A DNA stretch of 64,000 nucleotides. Origin: Congregibacter brevis. Its GTDB lineage: Bacteria; Pseudomonadota; Gammaproteobacteria; Pseudomonadales; Halieaceae. The stretch covers positions 744,001-808,000 of the forward strand of contig NZ_CP136865.1 in NCBI RefSeq assembly GCF_045689245.1, in the 5' to 3' direction. The notes under the pieces are model-generated. The model ran no database searches, was not told the DNA's origin, and saw nothing but the letters and a program-made list of their open reading frames with translations. Made by a program: the position numbers and the translations under genes. Below are positions 27,476-36,789 of this stretch, piece by piece (position 1 is the stretch's first letter; the number at the start of each line of letters is the position of its first letter).

Positions 27476-29170
27476 TTAGCTGCTCGCTGATTTTGGACGA
27501 GCCTTGGGTCTAGCTTTTGCCACAGTCTTAGGTCTGGCCTTAGCGGCGGGTCTGCGTTTTGCCGTGGTTGTGGATTTGGCCTTCGCTTTTGCTTTAGCCG
27601 TGGCTTTTGGCTTGGCGGCCGCTTTGGCCGGAGCTTTTTTCTTGGCTACTGCCTTGCCTTTTGTCTTCGCCTTCGTCTTGGTTGCCGCTTTTGCCTTGGA
27701 GGCTGGCTTCTTCGCGGTTTTCGCTGCAGGGACCTTTTCCTCGGGTTGCCCCAAGGTCTTGAGAAACATATTGCGGACTTCACGTATGTGTTCTTCGATT
27801 GTCTCTGCGCTCCAGTCGCTGGTATCCACAGGGGGAAGTACATCCACCTCTACGGTCGCGGGGCGAAAAACGAAGTCGCCCTTGGGAGCAACATCCCCAG
27901 CATTGCGAATCACTACGGGAACAATAGGCACACCCGCTTGAATCGCCAGATGGAATGCACCCTTTTTGAACGGCGCCAGATTAGGCGACACCGTGCGGGT
28001 GCCTTCGGGGGCCAGCGCTACCGACTTACCTTCATTGCGCATCGCATCCACAAGGGGTTGCATCGCCTCGATTGCGGAGGCAGCATTTTTGCGATCAATC
28101 ATGACTACACCGCCCATCTCCAGCACTTTGCCAATGACGGGCATCTTCTTGATTTCCTGTTTACCTACACCTGCCATATCCCGGCGCAGAAGTTTTGCCC
28201 CGATAACGACGTCGGCCTTGCTCTGGTGATTGAAGATGAACACCGCGGGTCGTTGTTTCCAGAGGTTCTCCTCTCCGTTAACGCGAAGGTCGAGGTTGAT
28301 CAACGCACTCGCGGTTTCGGCAAACAAGCCAATGGAAAAATTAGTGGCTTCCCGTCGTGAGCCGGTGAGGGCATAAATCGGCAGGCCCGCTGCAAAGGAC
28401 GGAACCAGACTTACCGTGGCAGCGATGGAGCGCACAAACTGCCCCAGTGTCGGCCTCCCTCGGCTACCAAAGCTCGCTATGGGCCAATTGTTATCGCGAG
28501 CCACGGCCCGGAGCTTGTCGCTGGGGTTCAGGGCAACGGGGTTGCCAACGTGCTCCAGAAGCAACTGATCATCGGTGCTATCAGAATAGAAAAATCCATC
28601 GTCGAGGTTTGCGCCAACACTCTCGGCCAGAACTTCGGCGGCATCTACTTTGCCCTGTCCAAAACAGGTGGGCCTGACCACACTACCGGTAAACACGCCG
28701 TCTTCTACCTCGAGTTGAGTGCACAACACATTCTCGATGCCCAGATCTCGCGCCGCAGGCTCGACCTGGTAGGGCGTCGCGGAAGAGATAATGCCCACCG
28801 TGTGACCCTTTGCGAGGTGAGCTTCGATGAGCGCGCGAGACTCCGGATAGACCAGTCGAGCTATCTGTTTGGTGAACAAATCTTCACCGAGCTCGATGTA
28901 AGCCTGTTCATCGATGCCGCGCATGAATTGCGTGGTTATCGCCATCATGCCGGAGAAGCCCAGATTGCCGAGTCCAAAGTTGGTCATGGCACTCGCCAGC
29001 TCCAGAAAGTCTCGAACTGATAAATCGCCCCGCCGCAGCTGCTCGCGGATAAACGCGATGGCGGAGTAGCCCGAGATGATGGTCCCGTCGAAGTCGAAAA
29101 TGGCGCAAATTTCTGGGCCGTCGGGGCTCGCCTCAATGGCCTTGAGTAAAGGTTTTGCAGTGCTGCTCAT
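27476..29170 (-). CDS. Fused HAD-IB phosphatase and 1-acylglycerol-3-phosphate acyltransferase with Lys/Ala-rich tail
   Basis: A 564-residue fusion. Residues about 18-225 form a HAD-IB phosphatase (IFDFDGTIISGYSAI with nucleophile Asp; GIISSATPYQVEP; DSTDDQLLLEHVG). Residues about 265-460 form a PlsC acyltransferase with NHQSKAD (the HX4D motif) and APEGTRT. The last about 85 residues are a low-complexity Lys/Ala/Pro tail of AKAKAKAK and KARPK type, resembling eukaryotic histone H1 and AlgP-like tails. The start is the ATG at 29170 with GAGG just upstream; upstream in-frame codons add non-family residues. It leads a minus-strand unit with gpsA and alkaline phosphatase, suggesting phosphatidic acid synthesis. 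Confidence 0.9.
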   Translation of the reverse strand: MSSTAKPLLKAIEASPDGPEICAIFDFDGTIISGYSAIAFIREQLRRGDLSVRDFLELASAMTNFGLGNLGFSGMMAITTQFMRGIDEQAYIELGEDLFTKQIARLVYPESRALIEAHLAKGHTVGIISSATPYQVEPAARDLGIENVLCTQLEVEDGVFTGSVVRPTCFGQGKVDAAEVLAESVGANLDDGFFYSDSTDDQLLLEHVGNPVALNPSDKLRAVARDNNWPIASFGSRGRPTLGQFVRSIAATVSLVPSFAAGLPIYALTGSRREATNFSIGLFAETASALINLDLRVNGEENLWKQRPAVFIFNHQSKADVVIGAKLLRRDMAGVGKQEIKKMPVIGKVLEMGGVVMIDRKNAASAIEAMQPLVDAMRNEGKSVALAPEGTRTVSPNLAPFKKGAFHLAIQAGVPIVPVVIRNAGDVAPKGDFVFRPATVEVDVLPPVDTSDWSAETIEEHIREVRNMFLKTLGQPEEKVPAAKTAKKPASKAKAATKTKAKTKGKAVAKKKAPAKAAAKPKATAKAKAKAKSTTTAKRRPAAKARPKTVAKARPKARPKSASS

Positions 29171-29298
29171 TACCTCAACATCCTGTACTGTCATTAGTCG
29201 CGGAACCTTTGAGTCTAGCACGCACAGATGACTACAACAGCGGCGCATTTACGCTCTGCTAGACTGCCCTTAACCTCCTCAGTTCTCGCGAGCCGAGC

Positions 29299-31017
29299 TT
29301 GTCCGAACCCGCAGACTTCAGTTTTTCGAAACGTTCATATTTTCTGCTGCTAAGCATCTTGATAGTGGCCTGTGTAGTGCGTGTGGTTCCCGCTCTGAAC
29401 TATGGGCAGGATTGGTATGGGGAGGGGAGCTTCACCTTGGTCAACTTTGACGAGGCGGGTTCGTGTCGCGCTGCGCTGGACGGCTTTGATTACTCCCCTT
29501 GGGTCGGGTGGCAAACCTTGGCACTTGCTGAAGCTTCAGGCCTGTCGGTTCCCGACGGCATCCGTGGTGATGCCCGGGCTGTTAAAGCTTTCTGTCAGAG
29601 TGAAAGCCACATCGTCATTGCCAGGCTCTACTCTGCGGTAGCAGGTGTATTGACGGTCGCTGCGCTGTGGATACTCGCAGTTTTATTGTTTCCGGCGAAG
29701 CCGCTGGCAGCGCCTGTCGCTAGTGCGCTTCTGGCCCTCTCTGGCTGGCATATCAGTGAGTCGATGGTAGGCACCGTTGACGCTGCTTCGACGTTCTTCA
29801 TCTATGCGTTCACTTGTGCAGTGGTTTGGAGTGTCAGACACGACGGTTTTCGTTGGCTGCTCGCGTTGCTACTGCTCGCTCCGGCTGTTTGGACCAAGTA
29901 CTGGGTTTTCGCTTTCGCCTCTTTAGCAGTGCTCATTCCGATACCGGGCTATGTCACGCTCTTTAAGGGCATAGATCGAAGTAGGGCTTTGTTACTACTT
30001 CTTAGCTATGTGGGGCTGTTCGGAATTGTGAGTACCCCGGAGCTTTCCGGGTTGCTTATCTGGTTTTTACCGATCTTGTTTTACGCCGTGGTTCCCTGGT
30101 CGCGCTTAGGGTCTGCCGCTAAAGGTTTTATGTTGTTGGCCCCGTGGCTGGCCCCTGCACTGATGCAAGTCGAGATATTTGCGGCGTTTACCTCGGCAGG
30201 CGCAGAAGGGCGATTCGGTACAGACTATGGCGCTATCGGCTGGCACAAGTGGCTGCGTAATCCCGTGAACATTCCAGTTGTGCTCGTGATGGGACTCGGG
30301 CTGCCAGGATTTGTGATGGCAGTCTCTGGTCTGGCGCATTTATGGAAAAGCGCCCCCTTAGATCGAGCTTGGCTGGCACTACTGCCGCTGCTCGCGTTTG
30401 TCTTGTACATGGCGTTTCTGGCTCCCGTCACCTACTACCGGCACTACCTTCCATTGCTACCCTTGGCGTGCCTTCTTGCTGCTGTGCGTGTAAGCCACTG
30501 GCGACCGCCATTGCGTGCTGTATCGGTTGCCTTACTGTTGAGTTGGCAAGCTGTGCTCGCGGTAGATCTGGTGACGGACTACCATTTTGATCCTCGCAGG
30601 GACCTTCCAAAGTGGTATGCGGAGAACGAGCCCCAACGAGTTTGGGCAAGCTACTACGTAAACCCGCCGCCCGATACCGGTGTAGGGCATCGTCTCTTTA
30701 AGCCCGCCTTTGTAAGATCGGGCAGCAATAATCTTCGACAATCGGACACGCTAATACTGAGTGAGAACTGGTACGACACGGCGTTCGCTAACGAGCTTAA
30801 TGGCCCGCTGGTCCATGATCCCGCGCGTCTGATTAAGACAACTCCCGAGTCTGTCACCTTCTATCGGCGAGCCTTCGCAGGAGAGCTGCCTTTCCTCGTC
30901 AAACGTGCGCGTTTAAGGGCGCCAAGTTACATGCCAGAGTTGTTGGTCCACCGCGCACTGTATGGCAGCTTCACGCAATTTGTCGGTGATATCGTGATCC
31001 TCGAGGTTGAGCTATGA
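29299..31017 (+). CDS. GT39/PMT-like (GT-C fold) membrane glycosyltransferase
   Basis: A 572-residue polytopic protein with about 10-12 hydrophobic segments. The first periplasmic loop carries NFDEAG (the acidic DE pair expected in GT-C enzymes), and HISESMVGTVDAASTFFIY resembles the dolichyl-phosphate-mannose mannosyltransferase family. Such enzymes move a sugar from a polyprenyl-phosphate donor to protein or lipid on the periplasmic side. The start is a TTG at 29299; no in-frame ATG precedes the first helix. It overlaps the methyltransferase gene by ATGA. A GT2 gene of the polyprenyl-phosphate sugar synthase type three genes downstream could supply its donor, which is inference. Confidence 0.75.
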   Translation: MSEPADFSFSKRSYFLLLSILIVACVVRVVPALNYGQDWYGEGSFTLVNFDEAGSCRAALDGFDYSPWVGWQTLALAEASGLSVPDGIRGDARAVKAFCQSESHIVIARLYSAVAGVLTVAALWILAVLLFPAKPLAAPVASALLALSGWHISESMVGTVDAASTFFIYAFTCAVVWSVRHDGFRWLLALLLLAPAVWTKYWVFAFASLAVLIPIPGYVTLFKGIDRSRALLLLLSYVGLFGIVSTPELSGLLIWFLPILFYAVVPWSRLGSAAKGFMLLAPWLAPALMQVEIFAAFTSAGAEGRFGTDYGAIGWHKWLRNPVNIPVVLVMGLGLPGFVMAVSGLAHLWKSAPLDRAWLALLPLLAFVLYMAFLAPVTYYRHYLPLLPLACLLAAVRVSHWRPPLRAVSVALLLSWQAVLAVDLVTDYHFDPRRDLPKWYAENEPQRVWASYYVNPPPDTGVGHRLFKPAFVRSGSNNLRQSDTLILSENWYDTAFANELNGPLVHDPARLIKTTPESVTFYRRAFAGELPFLVKRARLRAPSYMPELLVHRALYGSFTQFVGDIVILEVEL

Positions 31018-31799
31018 GCAGCGCAGCAGACCTCGTTGCCCTTCAGAGAGCGCTGTATACCTCGCGGAATCCCACAAGACGCTACCTGCACTGTGCCCGT
31101 CGTGACTGGGTTAGGTCGGAGATATCGAGCGCGGCTGAAATATCGCCGGCCCACTACGCTTTGGAAGTCGGCCCCGGTTCAGGTATCTACCTCTCGTCGC
31201 TTGCACAGGTTGCCGATAGAGTTGTGGCCATTGATGTCGAGCCTAGTTATCTGCAAGCCGCCGCACTTCTCACCGACAACTTCGCAAGTGACAGTCCTAT
31301 TAGTTGTGTTCAAGGGAATCTGAGTTCGGGAGTTTTAGCCGAGGGGTCTATCGATCTCATCCTCTGCTCAGAAGTGATTGAACATGTGGAGGACTCTGCA
31401 TCGTTGATAGCGGTTATGGCAAAAACGCTCAAACCCCAAGGCACTCTGATTCTTACCACCCCTCAGCCCTACAGCCCCGTTGAGCTCCTCGGGAAGATCG
31501 CTTTTCTGCCGGGAATATTGCAACTGCTTCGCTTAATCTATCGTGAACCTATTGAGCCCACGGGCCACATCAATGTGCTGTCCACTGCGCAGCTGAAAGC
31601 ACAGATTGCTTCGGCTGATCTCGTTGTGGTGAAGGAGGAGCGCTTGGGATTTTACCTCCCTGTGATTGCTGAGTTTGGGGGTCGTTGGGGGCAGGGGCTG
31701 TTAGTTGCGATCGATAGAGCCATTCAAAACTCTCGGTTCCAAGGGCTTTTGTGGACGCAGTGTTTTGTTCTCAGAAAGCCAGGCTCGTCTCCACCCTAA
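31014..31799 (+). CDS. Class I SAM-dependent methyltransferase
   Basis: A 261-residue methyltransferase. Motif I is ALEVGPGSGIYLSSLA, motif II VVAIDVEP, and LILCSEVIEHVEDSASL carries the post-II acidic region seen in the UbiE/Methyltransf_11 family. ATGA overlap with the GT39-like gene implies coupled translation and a shared pathway, probably modification of a glycan or lipid. The acceptor cannot be told from sequence. It is followed after 117 bp by the fatty acyl-CoA reductase. Confidence 0.87.
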   Translation: MSSAADLVALQRALYTSRNPTRRYLHCARRDWVRSEISSAAEISPAHYALEVGPGSGIYLSSLAQVADRVVAIDVEPSYLQAAALLTDNFASDSPISCVQGNLSSGVLAEGSIDLILCSEVIEHVEDSASLIAVMAKTLKPQGTLILTTPQPYSPVELLGKIAFLPGILQLLRLIYREPIEPTGHINVLSTAQLKAQIASADLVVVKEERLGFYLPVIAEFGGRWGQGLLVAIDRAIQNSRFQGLLWTQCFVLRKPGSSPP

Positions 31800-31916
31800 G
31801 GCGTCCGTGTTTGCAGTGATGTTCTTGGCTAAATTGATCTATGCTTGAGCTTCTCAAACAACCATAAAAAACGACAAGCGTTTGGTCTTTTGATCAGGCG
31901 AACTTTGGAGACTGAC

Positions 31917-33977
31917 ATGAACTACTTTGTGACGGGCGGTACTGGGTTTATTGGACGGTTTTTGGTGCCAAAGCTTTTAGATCGGGGCGGCAAAGTTTTT
32001 TTGCTCGTGCGCCCGGGCTCCGTTCCCAAGCTTCAGGCTCTCCGCGAACTGTGGGGTGCGTCAGCAGAGCAGGTGGTGGCGGTAGAGGGGGATTTGAGTA
32101 AACGACGTCTGGGCGTCAAAGCCGCCTGGGTGAAGCAACAGGCTGGCAAGATCGATCACTTTTTTCATCTCGCTGCGATCTACGACATGGAGGCAGATGC
32201 CGAGAGTCAGCGCGTAAGCAATGTGAATGGCACGGCTCAGGCAATCGCTTTGGCCAAAGCCCTAAAAGCAGGGTGTTTCCATCAGGTATCGTCGATTGCC
32301 GCGGCAGGACTTTATGAAGGCACCTTTACGGAGGACATGTTCGAAGAGGCGGGTGCGCTGGATCATCCTTACTTTTTGACGAAGCATGAATCTGAAGGTC
32401 TCGTTCGCAAAGAGACCACCATGAATTGGCGCATCTATCGTCCGGGCATGGTGGTAGGTCATTCCGAGACCGGCGAGATGGACAAGATCGACGGCCCTTA
32501 TTACTTCTTTGAGCTATTGGACAAGCTCAGTAAGGTCACTCCCGAGGGGCTGCCCCTGATAATGAACAAGGCGGGGTTGCTCAACATTGTTCCTGTGGAT
32601 TTTGTTGTTGATGCCATGGACTATCTGGCGCACCTCGATGGTCAGGACCACGCTTGTTTCTTTCTCACCGACCCCGATGGGATCCGCGTAGGTGATCTTT
32701 TGAAGATCATGATGGAAGTGGGGCATGGGCCCAAACTTCGATCGGTGAACATGAAGCTTATTGATAAGGCCAGCAAGCTGGCAGGCACGGGTATTAGCAA
32801 GATTCCCAGCGTGAAGTCGCTGGGAGAAAAAGCGGTCGCACGCCTAGGAATACCGCCGCAGGTCATCGGCTATATCAACTATCCCACACGTTTTGATTCA
32901 ACGAAAACTCAGGCACTTCTTGAGCCTGCGGGAATCAGCTGCCCCAGCTATGACTCCTATGCACAGGTGCTCTGGGATTATTGGCGACACTTTTTACGCG
33001 GAGACAAAGATTCTCTGATCAGGGAAGTGGATGGCTTGTTCAACGACTTTATCGGACGGCCTACCTTGGCCGCATTGCGGCGTACGGTAAAAGGCCAAGT
33101 AGTGTTGGTTACTGGTGCGACCAGTGGTATCGGCAAAGAGTGTGCTTTGCGCCTTGCCCGCGCGGGGGCTACGGTGCTCTTGGTCGCGCGTACTGTGGAG
33201 AAGCTCGATGAGACGCTCAAGGAGATAGCCAAGAAAGGTGGCGATGCTCAGGCTTATTCCTGCGATGTTTCCAGCGAGAAGGACTGTGCAAAGCTGGTTA
33301 AGGATGTGCTGCGGGATCACGGCCACGTGGATATTCTTGTGAATAACGCCGGCCGATCTATCCGCCGTTCTGTGCGCCACAGTTACGATCGCTTCCATGA
33401 CTTTGAGCGCACTATGGAGCTCAATTACTTTGGCGCGCTGCGTCTCATACTGGGTTTTCTGCCCAGCATGGAAGGGCGGGAGCAGGGCCACATTATCAAC
33501 ATTTCATCCATTGGCGTTCTGACTAACCCGCCGCGTTTCTCTGCTTATGTAGCTTCGAAATCTGCCCTGGATGCATTCAGTCTGTGCGCCGCGCCGGAGT
33601 ACGCAGCTAACAACGTATCCTTTACGACGATTCACATGCCTTTGGTGCGGACGCCAATGATTGCACCCACAAGCTTGTATAAGGCTTTTCCTACTTTGTC
33701 TCCAGAGCAAGCACGAGATCTGGTGATCAAAGCGATCATCTCCAAGCCCAAACGCATGTCGACGGGTCTTGGAGTGACGGGTGCCGTAGCGCAGGCGACG
33801 ATCCCCAGCGTTACCGAGGCTTTTCTGAGTCAGGCCTATGCACTCTTTCCCGATTCACCGGCGGCCCGTGGCCTCAGTGATGAAGAGGCCGCGGCCGAGC
33901 GAGCCAATATGCCATCCAACAAACTTGAGCTAGCTCAGAAGATGTTTGCGCAGGTGATGCGCGGTGTTCACTGGTAA
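31917..33977 (+). CDS. Alcohol-forming fatty acyl-CoA reductase (Maqu_2507 type), two fused SDR domains
   Basis: A 686-residue two-domain reductase. The N-terminal extended SDR has TGGTGFIGRFLV (6-17), VSSIAAAGLYEGTFTEDMFE and DHPYFLTKHESEG (Tyr152, Lys156). The C-terminal classical SDR starts near 395 with VLVTGATSGIGKECALRLA and has NNAGRSIRRS, HDFERTMELNYFGA and SSIGVLTNPPRFSAYVASKS. The domain order and many segments match the Marinobacter fatty acyl-CoA reductase that makes fatty alcohols for wax esters. The start is the ATG at 31917 with GGAG six bases upstream; the longer frame from 31845 is rejected. Finding it inside a glycosyltransferase operon is unusual. Confidence 0.88.
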   Translation: MNYFVTGGTGFIGRFLVPKLLDRGGKVFLLVRPGSVPKLQALRELWGASAEQVVAVEGDLSKRRLGVKAAWVKQQAGKIDHFFHLAAIYDMEADAESQRVSNVNGTAQAIALAKALKAGCFHQVSSIAAAGLYEGTFTEDMFEEAGALDHPYFLTKHESEGLVRKETTMNWRIYRPGMVVGHSETGEMDKIDGPYYFFELLDKLSKVTPEGLPLIMNKAGLLNIVPVDFVVDAMDYLAHLDGQDHACFFLTDPDGIRVGDLLKIMMEVGHGPKLRSVNMKLIDKASKLAGTGISKIPSVKSLGEKAVARLGIPPQVIGYINYPTRFDSTKTQALLEPAGISCPSYDSYAQVLWDYWRHFLRGDKDSLIREVDGLFNDFIGRPTLAALRRTVKGQVVLVTGATSGIGKECALRLARAGATVLLVARTVEKLDETLKEIAKKGGDAQAYSCDVSSEKDCAKLVKDVLRDHGHVDILVNNAGRSIRRSVRHSYDRFHDFERTMELNYFGALRLILGFLPSMEGREQGHIINISSIGVLTNPPRFSAYVASKSALDAFSLCAAPEYAANNVSFTTIHMPLVRTPMIAPTSLYKAFPTLSPEQARDLVIKAIISKPKRMSTGLGVTGAVAQATIPSVTEAFLSQAYALFPDSPAARGLSDEEAAAERANMPSNKLELAQKMFAQVMRGVHW

Positions 33978-33991
33978 GCGATGAGTCTCGG

Positions 33992-35005
33992 GTGAACAAC
34001 ACGGAATCTGCTGTGAATGAACTGCTCTCTGTTGTAGTTCCCGTGTTCAATGAGCGCGAGGTATTGCCGACGTTTCACTCGAGAGTCATGGCGGTGCTTG
34101 AGTCCCTCAGTACATCGATGACTGTGCAATTGTTGTATGTAGACGATGGCAGCACGGATGGCTCTAGTGATTGGCTGCAGTCTCAGATGGGCGAGGACGC
34201 AAGCCTTGGCGTTTTACGCCTGTCGCGCAATTTCGGTAAAGAGGCCGCTATGTCAGCAGGTTTTGACCATGCGGAGGGCGATGCGGTGATTGTCATCGAT
34301 GCTGATCTTCAGGACCCTCCGGAGTTGATCCCAACGCTCATCGAACACTGGCGTGAGGGCTATGATGTGGTTTACGCGACTCGTGAATCTCGGGAAGGCG
34401 AGCAGTGGTTCAAACGCAAGAGTGCCGCATTGTTCTACCGCGTCATGGACCGGCTCTCTGATGTCCCCATTCCTCGAGACACGGGTGACTTTCGTTTGCT
34501 CAGCCGCAGAGCGGTGGATGCACTGGCGAAGCTGCGGGAGCAGCATCGCTATATGAAGGGCCTTTACGCCTGGATTGGTTACCCTCAAAAAGCCGTTTCC
34601 TATGCTCGAGATGCCCGGTCTCTAGGGCGCAGTAAGTGGAGTTACTGGCGGCTGTGGAATCTTGCGCTAGAGGGAATTACTTCGTTTTCAGCGGCTCCAC
34701 TCAAGCTGGCAACGTGGTTCGGACTCTTCACGTCGCTCATGTCCTTTGGTTATGGATTGTTCTTTTTATTGCGCACGCTATTTCTGGGTAACCCCGTACC
34801 GGGTTATCCGTCACTGATTGTCATCATTCTCTTTCTTGGGGGAGTGCAACTGGTGTGCCTCGGCATTATTGGGGAGTACCTTGCGCGCACCTACAACGAA
34901 AGTAAGGGCCGACAGCTGTACTTTGTTATGGATTATCGGCCCTGTGGGGGATTACACCCTCGAGATGCCCATTCTGACAATCCGGCAGTGACCGACGGCT
35001 CTTGA
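33992..35005 (+). CDS. GT2 polyprenyl-phosphate glycosyltransferase (GtrB/DPM1-like)
   Basis: A 337-residue enzyme. The GT2 domain has VVVPVFNEREVLPTF, VDDGSTDGSSDWL, DADLQDPPELIPTL (metal-binding DxD region) and DTGDFRLLSRRAVDAL. Two C-terminal membrane helices follow (about 235-300), as in GtrB. This class loads glucose, mannose or a similar sugar onto undecaprenyl phosphate at the cytoplasmic face. The start is a GTG at 33992, 14 bp after the reductase stop; a GTG at 34013 is possible. With the GT39-like and polytopic genes it forms a complete lipid-linked-sugar transfer set. Confidence 0.88.
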   Translation: MNNTESAVNELLSVVVPVFNEREVLPTFHSRVMAVLESLSTSMTVQLLYVDDGSTDGSSDWLQSQMGEDASLGVLRLSRNFGKEAAMSAGFDHAEGDAVIVIDADLQDPPELIPTLIEHWREGYDVVYATRESREGEQWFKRKSAALFYRVMDRLSDVPIPRDTGDFRLLSRRAVDALAKLREQHRYMKGLYAWIGYPQKAVSYARDARSLGRSKWSYWRLWNLALEGITSFSAAPLKLATWFGLFTSLMSFGYGLFFLLRTLFLGNPVPGYPSLIVIILFLGGVQLVCLGIIGEYLARTYNESKGRQLYFVMDYRPCGGLHPRDAHSDNPAVTDGS

Positions 35006-35024
35006 TCTTGCATATACAAAGCTG

Positions 35025-36731
35025 ATGTTTTCTCTCTCGCTGCTAAGGGACTGGCCTTCACAGACAAGCTGGCCCTGGATGTTGGCTGGCGCCCTCATCT
35101 ATTTGTCCTTTGGCTTTACAGAGATGATGGGGTCCGATCTTTGGTGGCACGTCGCCGCGGGGCGGGAGATCGTCCAGAACAGCAGCGTGTGGCTAAGCGA
35201 CGACTGGTCTTACACCGAGCTAGGTAGTGTCTGGCACAACCACGAATGGCTCGCGGATCTCCTCTTTTACGGTTGGGTGAACTTGTTTGGCCTGGCAAGC
35301 CTGGTTATCTGGAAGTGGATGCTTATTGTCGGCACGTTCTGCCTCTTTCAAAATTTGCTAACGCGCCTTAGCGGAAATGCCCTCGCCGCGTTACTCGCTT
35401 GTACTGCCGGCATCGCTATTGCGGCGCCATTTCTGGATATGCGCCCCCAGCTGTACACCCTCCTGGGTATCGCGATTTTGTTACAGCTGACGCTGCTCCG
35501 TGCTCCTCGCCTTCGACGGTTGCTGCCGCTGTTTTTGATCTGGGCCAACCTGCACGGTGGCTTTGTTTACGGACTGCTGATGTTGGCTATCGTGCTCTGT
35601 CCCTGGAGCGACTCTTCTTGGGGAGCATTGCGCAGCGCGGTGCTGACTTGGGGCGCTTGTGCCCTTGTCTGCCTTGTAAACCCGGATGGCGTGCAAATAT
35701 TTTGGTTACCGTTGGTGTATGCCTTGAATGCTGACTCGCCTTACCGAAGCTTGGGGGAGTGGCGTTCACCGTTTGAGCCCGGTGGTATCACTTCGTCGTT
35801 CTATGCCTATTCCTTAGTCGTAGCTGCGGCTCTGAGCATGACTTGGATATTGCCTGTGGTTCGTCGTTGGGTGCCTATGAGCTCGGAGGTTATCGCTATT
35901 GCTCTGCTCAGTGCAGCAATGTCTGCGACGAGCAGGCGCTTTATCATTTTGTGGGCGATGGCCTTCGCACTGTTACTGGCACCGTTTGTCGCAGCCCTGT
36001 TTCGCCAGAAAGTCTTACAGCTTTTGATGCTGCCAGTATTGCTGGCGTTAACACTGTGGGCGGGTTCACGCATCGCCCCTTACCCACTGAATCCCAACGT
36101 CGCTTATCACTATCTCACTGCGGAGTATGTGTATCCCCACGGTCTCGCAGACTTTGTCGAAGCCAATGGACTTCAGGGAAACACTTTTGCCTTCTACAAC
36201 TGGGGAGGCTACCTCCATTGGCGGCTTGATGGTGATCTGAAGGTATTCATCGATGGTCGGGCTAACACGTTGTTCGATGACCAAGCTTACATCGACTACG
36301 TGACAGTATTGGGTGCCCGCTCCGGGTGGGTAGAGAAAATCGAGAGTTCCGGTGCTCAGCTGTTTATGTGGCCTCGAGGTCGCGGCGGAGAGAGACTTAC
36401 CCGTGGTCTTTTACAGACCGGGCGCTGGGAATTGCTGTATCAGGACGTTAGGGGAGTGCTCCTTGTACGCAAAGATTATGCAGTACCCACCAAGCTTCGA
36501 TTGCCTGACGACAGCGTCGACACGCAGCTTACGGCTGCCTATTTGGCATCGAAGCAAGGAGACAATCTTGCTGCACTTGCTGCAGCGAGTCGTGCCCACG
36601 AGCTTCGGCCCTGGGGTCAAGCAAGCTGCAGTTGGCTAACCCGCAGTCTCCAGGCTAATGGACAAGCGCGAGAGGCCGCGTCGGTAATGGAGAGCTGTCG
36701 GGCATATTTTCCCAGCAAATACTTGCGTTAG
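35025..36731 (+). CDS. Polytopic membrane protein with periplasmic C-terminal domain (GT-C-like)
   Basis: A 568-residue protein with about 10 hydrophobic segments in the first 350 residues. The first loop motif SDLWWHVAAGREIVQNSSVW with DDWSYTELGSVWHNHEWLAD belongs to an uncharacterised bacterial family with a GT-C-like layout. The C-terminal about 200 residues are soluble and end in helical, Ala-rich repeats resembling TPR (AAYLASKQGDNLAALAAASR). It follows the GT2 gene by 19 bp. A glycosyltransferase role is plausible from topology and position but not demonstrated by catalytic motifs. Confidence 0.72.
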   Translation: MFSLSLLRDWPSQTSWPWMLAGALIYLSFGFTEMMGSDLWWHVAAGREIVQNSSVWLSDDWSYTELGSVWHNHEWLADLLFYGWVNLFGLASLVIWKWMLIVGTFCLFQNLLTRLSGNALAALLACTAGIAIAAPFLDMRPQLYTLLGIAILLQLTLLRAPRLRRLLPLFLIWANLHGGFVYGLLMLAIVLCPWSDSSWGALRSAVLTWGACALVCLVNPDGVQIFWLPLVYALNADSPYRSLGEWRSPFEPGGITSSFYAYSLVVAAALSMTWILPVVRRWVPMSSEVIAIALLSAAMSATSRRFIILWAMAFALLLAPFVAALFRQKVLQLLMLPVLLALTLWAGSRIAPYPLNPNVAYHYLTAEYVYPHGLADFVEANGLQGNTFAFYNWGGYLHWRLDGDLKVFIDGRANTLFDDQAYIDYVTVLGARSGWVEKIESSGAQLFMWPRGRGGERLTRGLLQTGRWELLYQDVRGVLLVRKDYAVPTKLRLPDDSVDTQLTAAYLASKQGDNLAALAAASRAHELRPWGQASCSWLTRSLQANGQAREAASVMESCRAYFPSKYLR

Positions 36732-36789
36732 TCTTATAGTTTTAGGCTGTCCCCAAAGGGCAGTCCAAGTTTTCCTAGAGGAGATCTGA

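Noticed and set aside
27458..27480. Imperfect hairpin GCTTAAGCGG/CCGCTTTAGC as terminator between the acyltransferase gene and gpsA
   Set aside because: It overlaps the stop codon, has a mismatch and no T run, and the two genes are probably cotranscribed.
27504..27941. Hydrophobic Ala/Val/Phe-rich open frame opposite the acyltransferase tail
   Set aside because: It is the complement of Lys/Ala-rich codons in the tail, a composition artefact.
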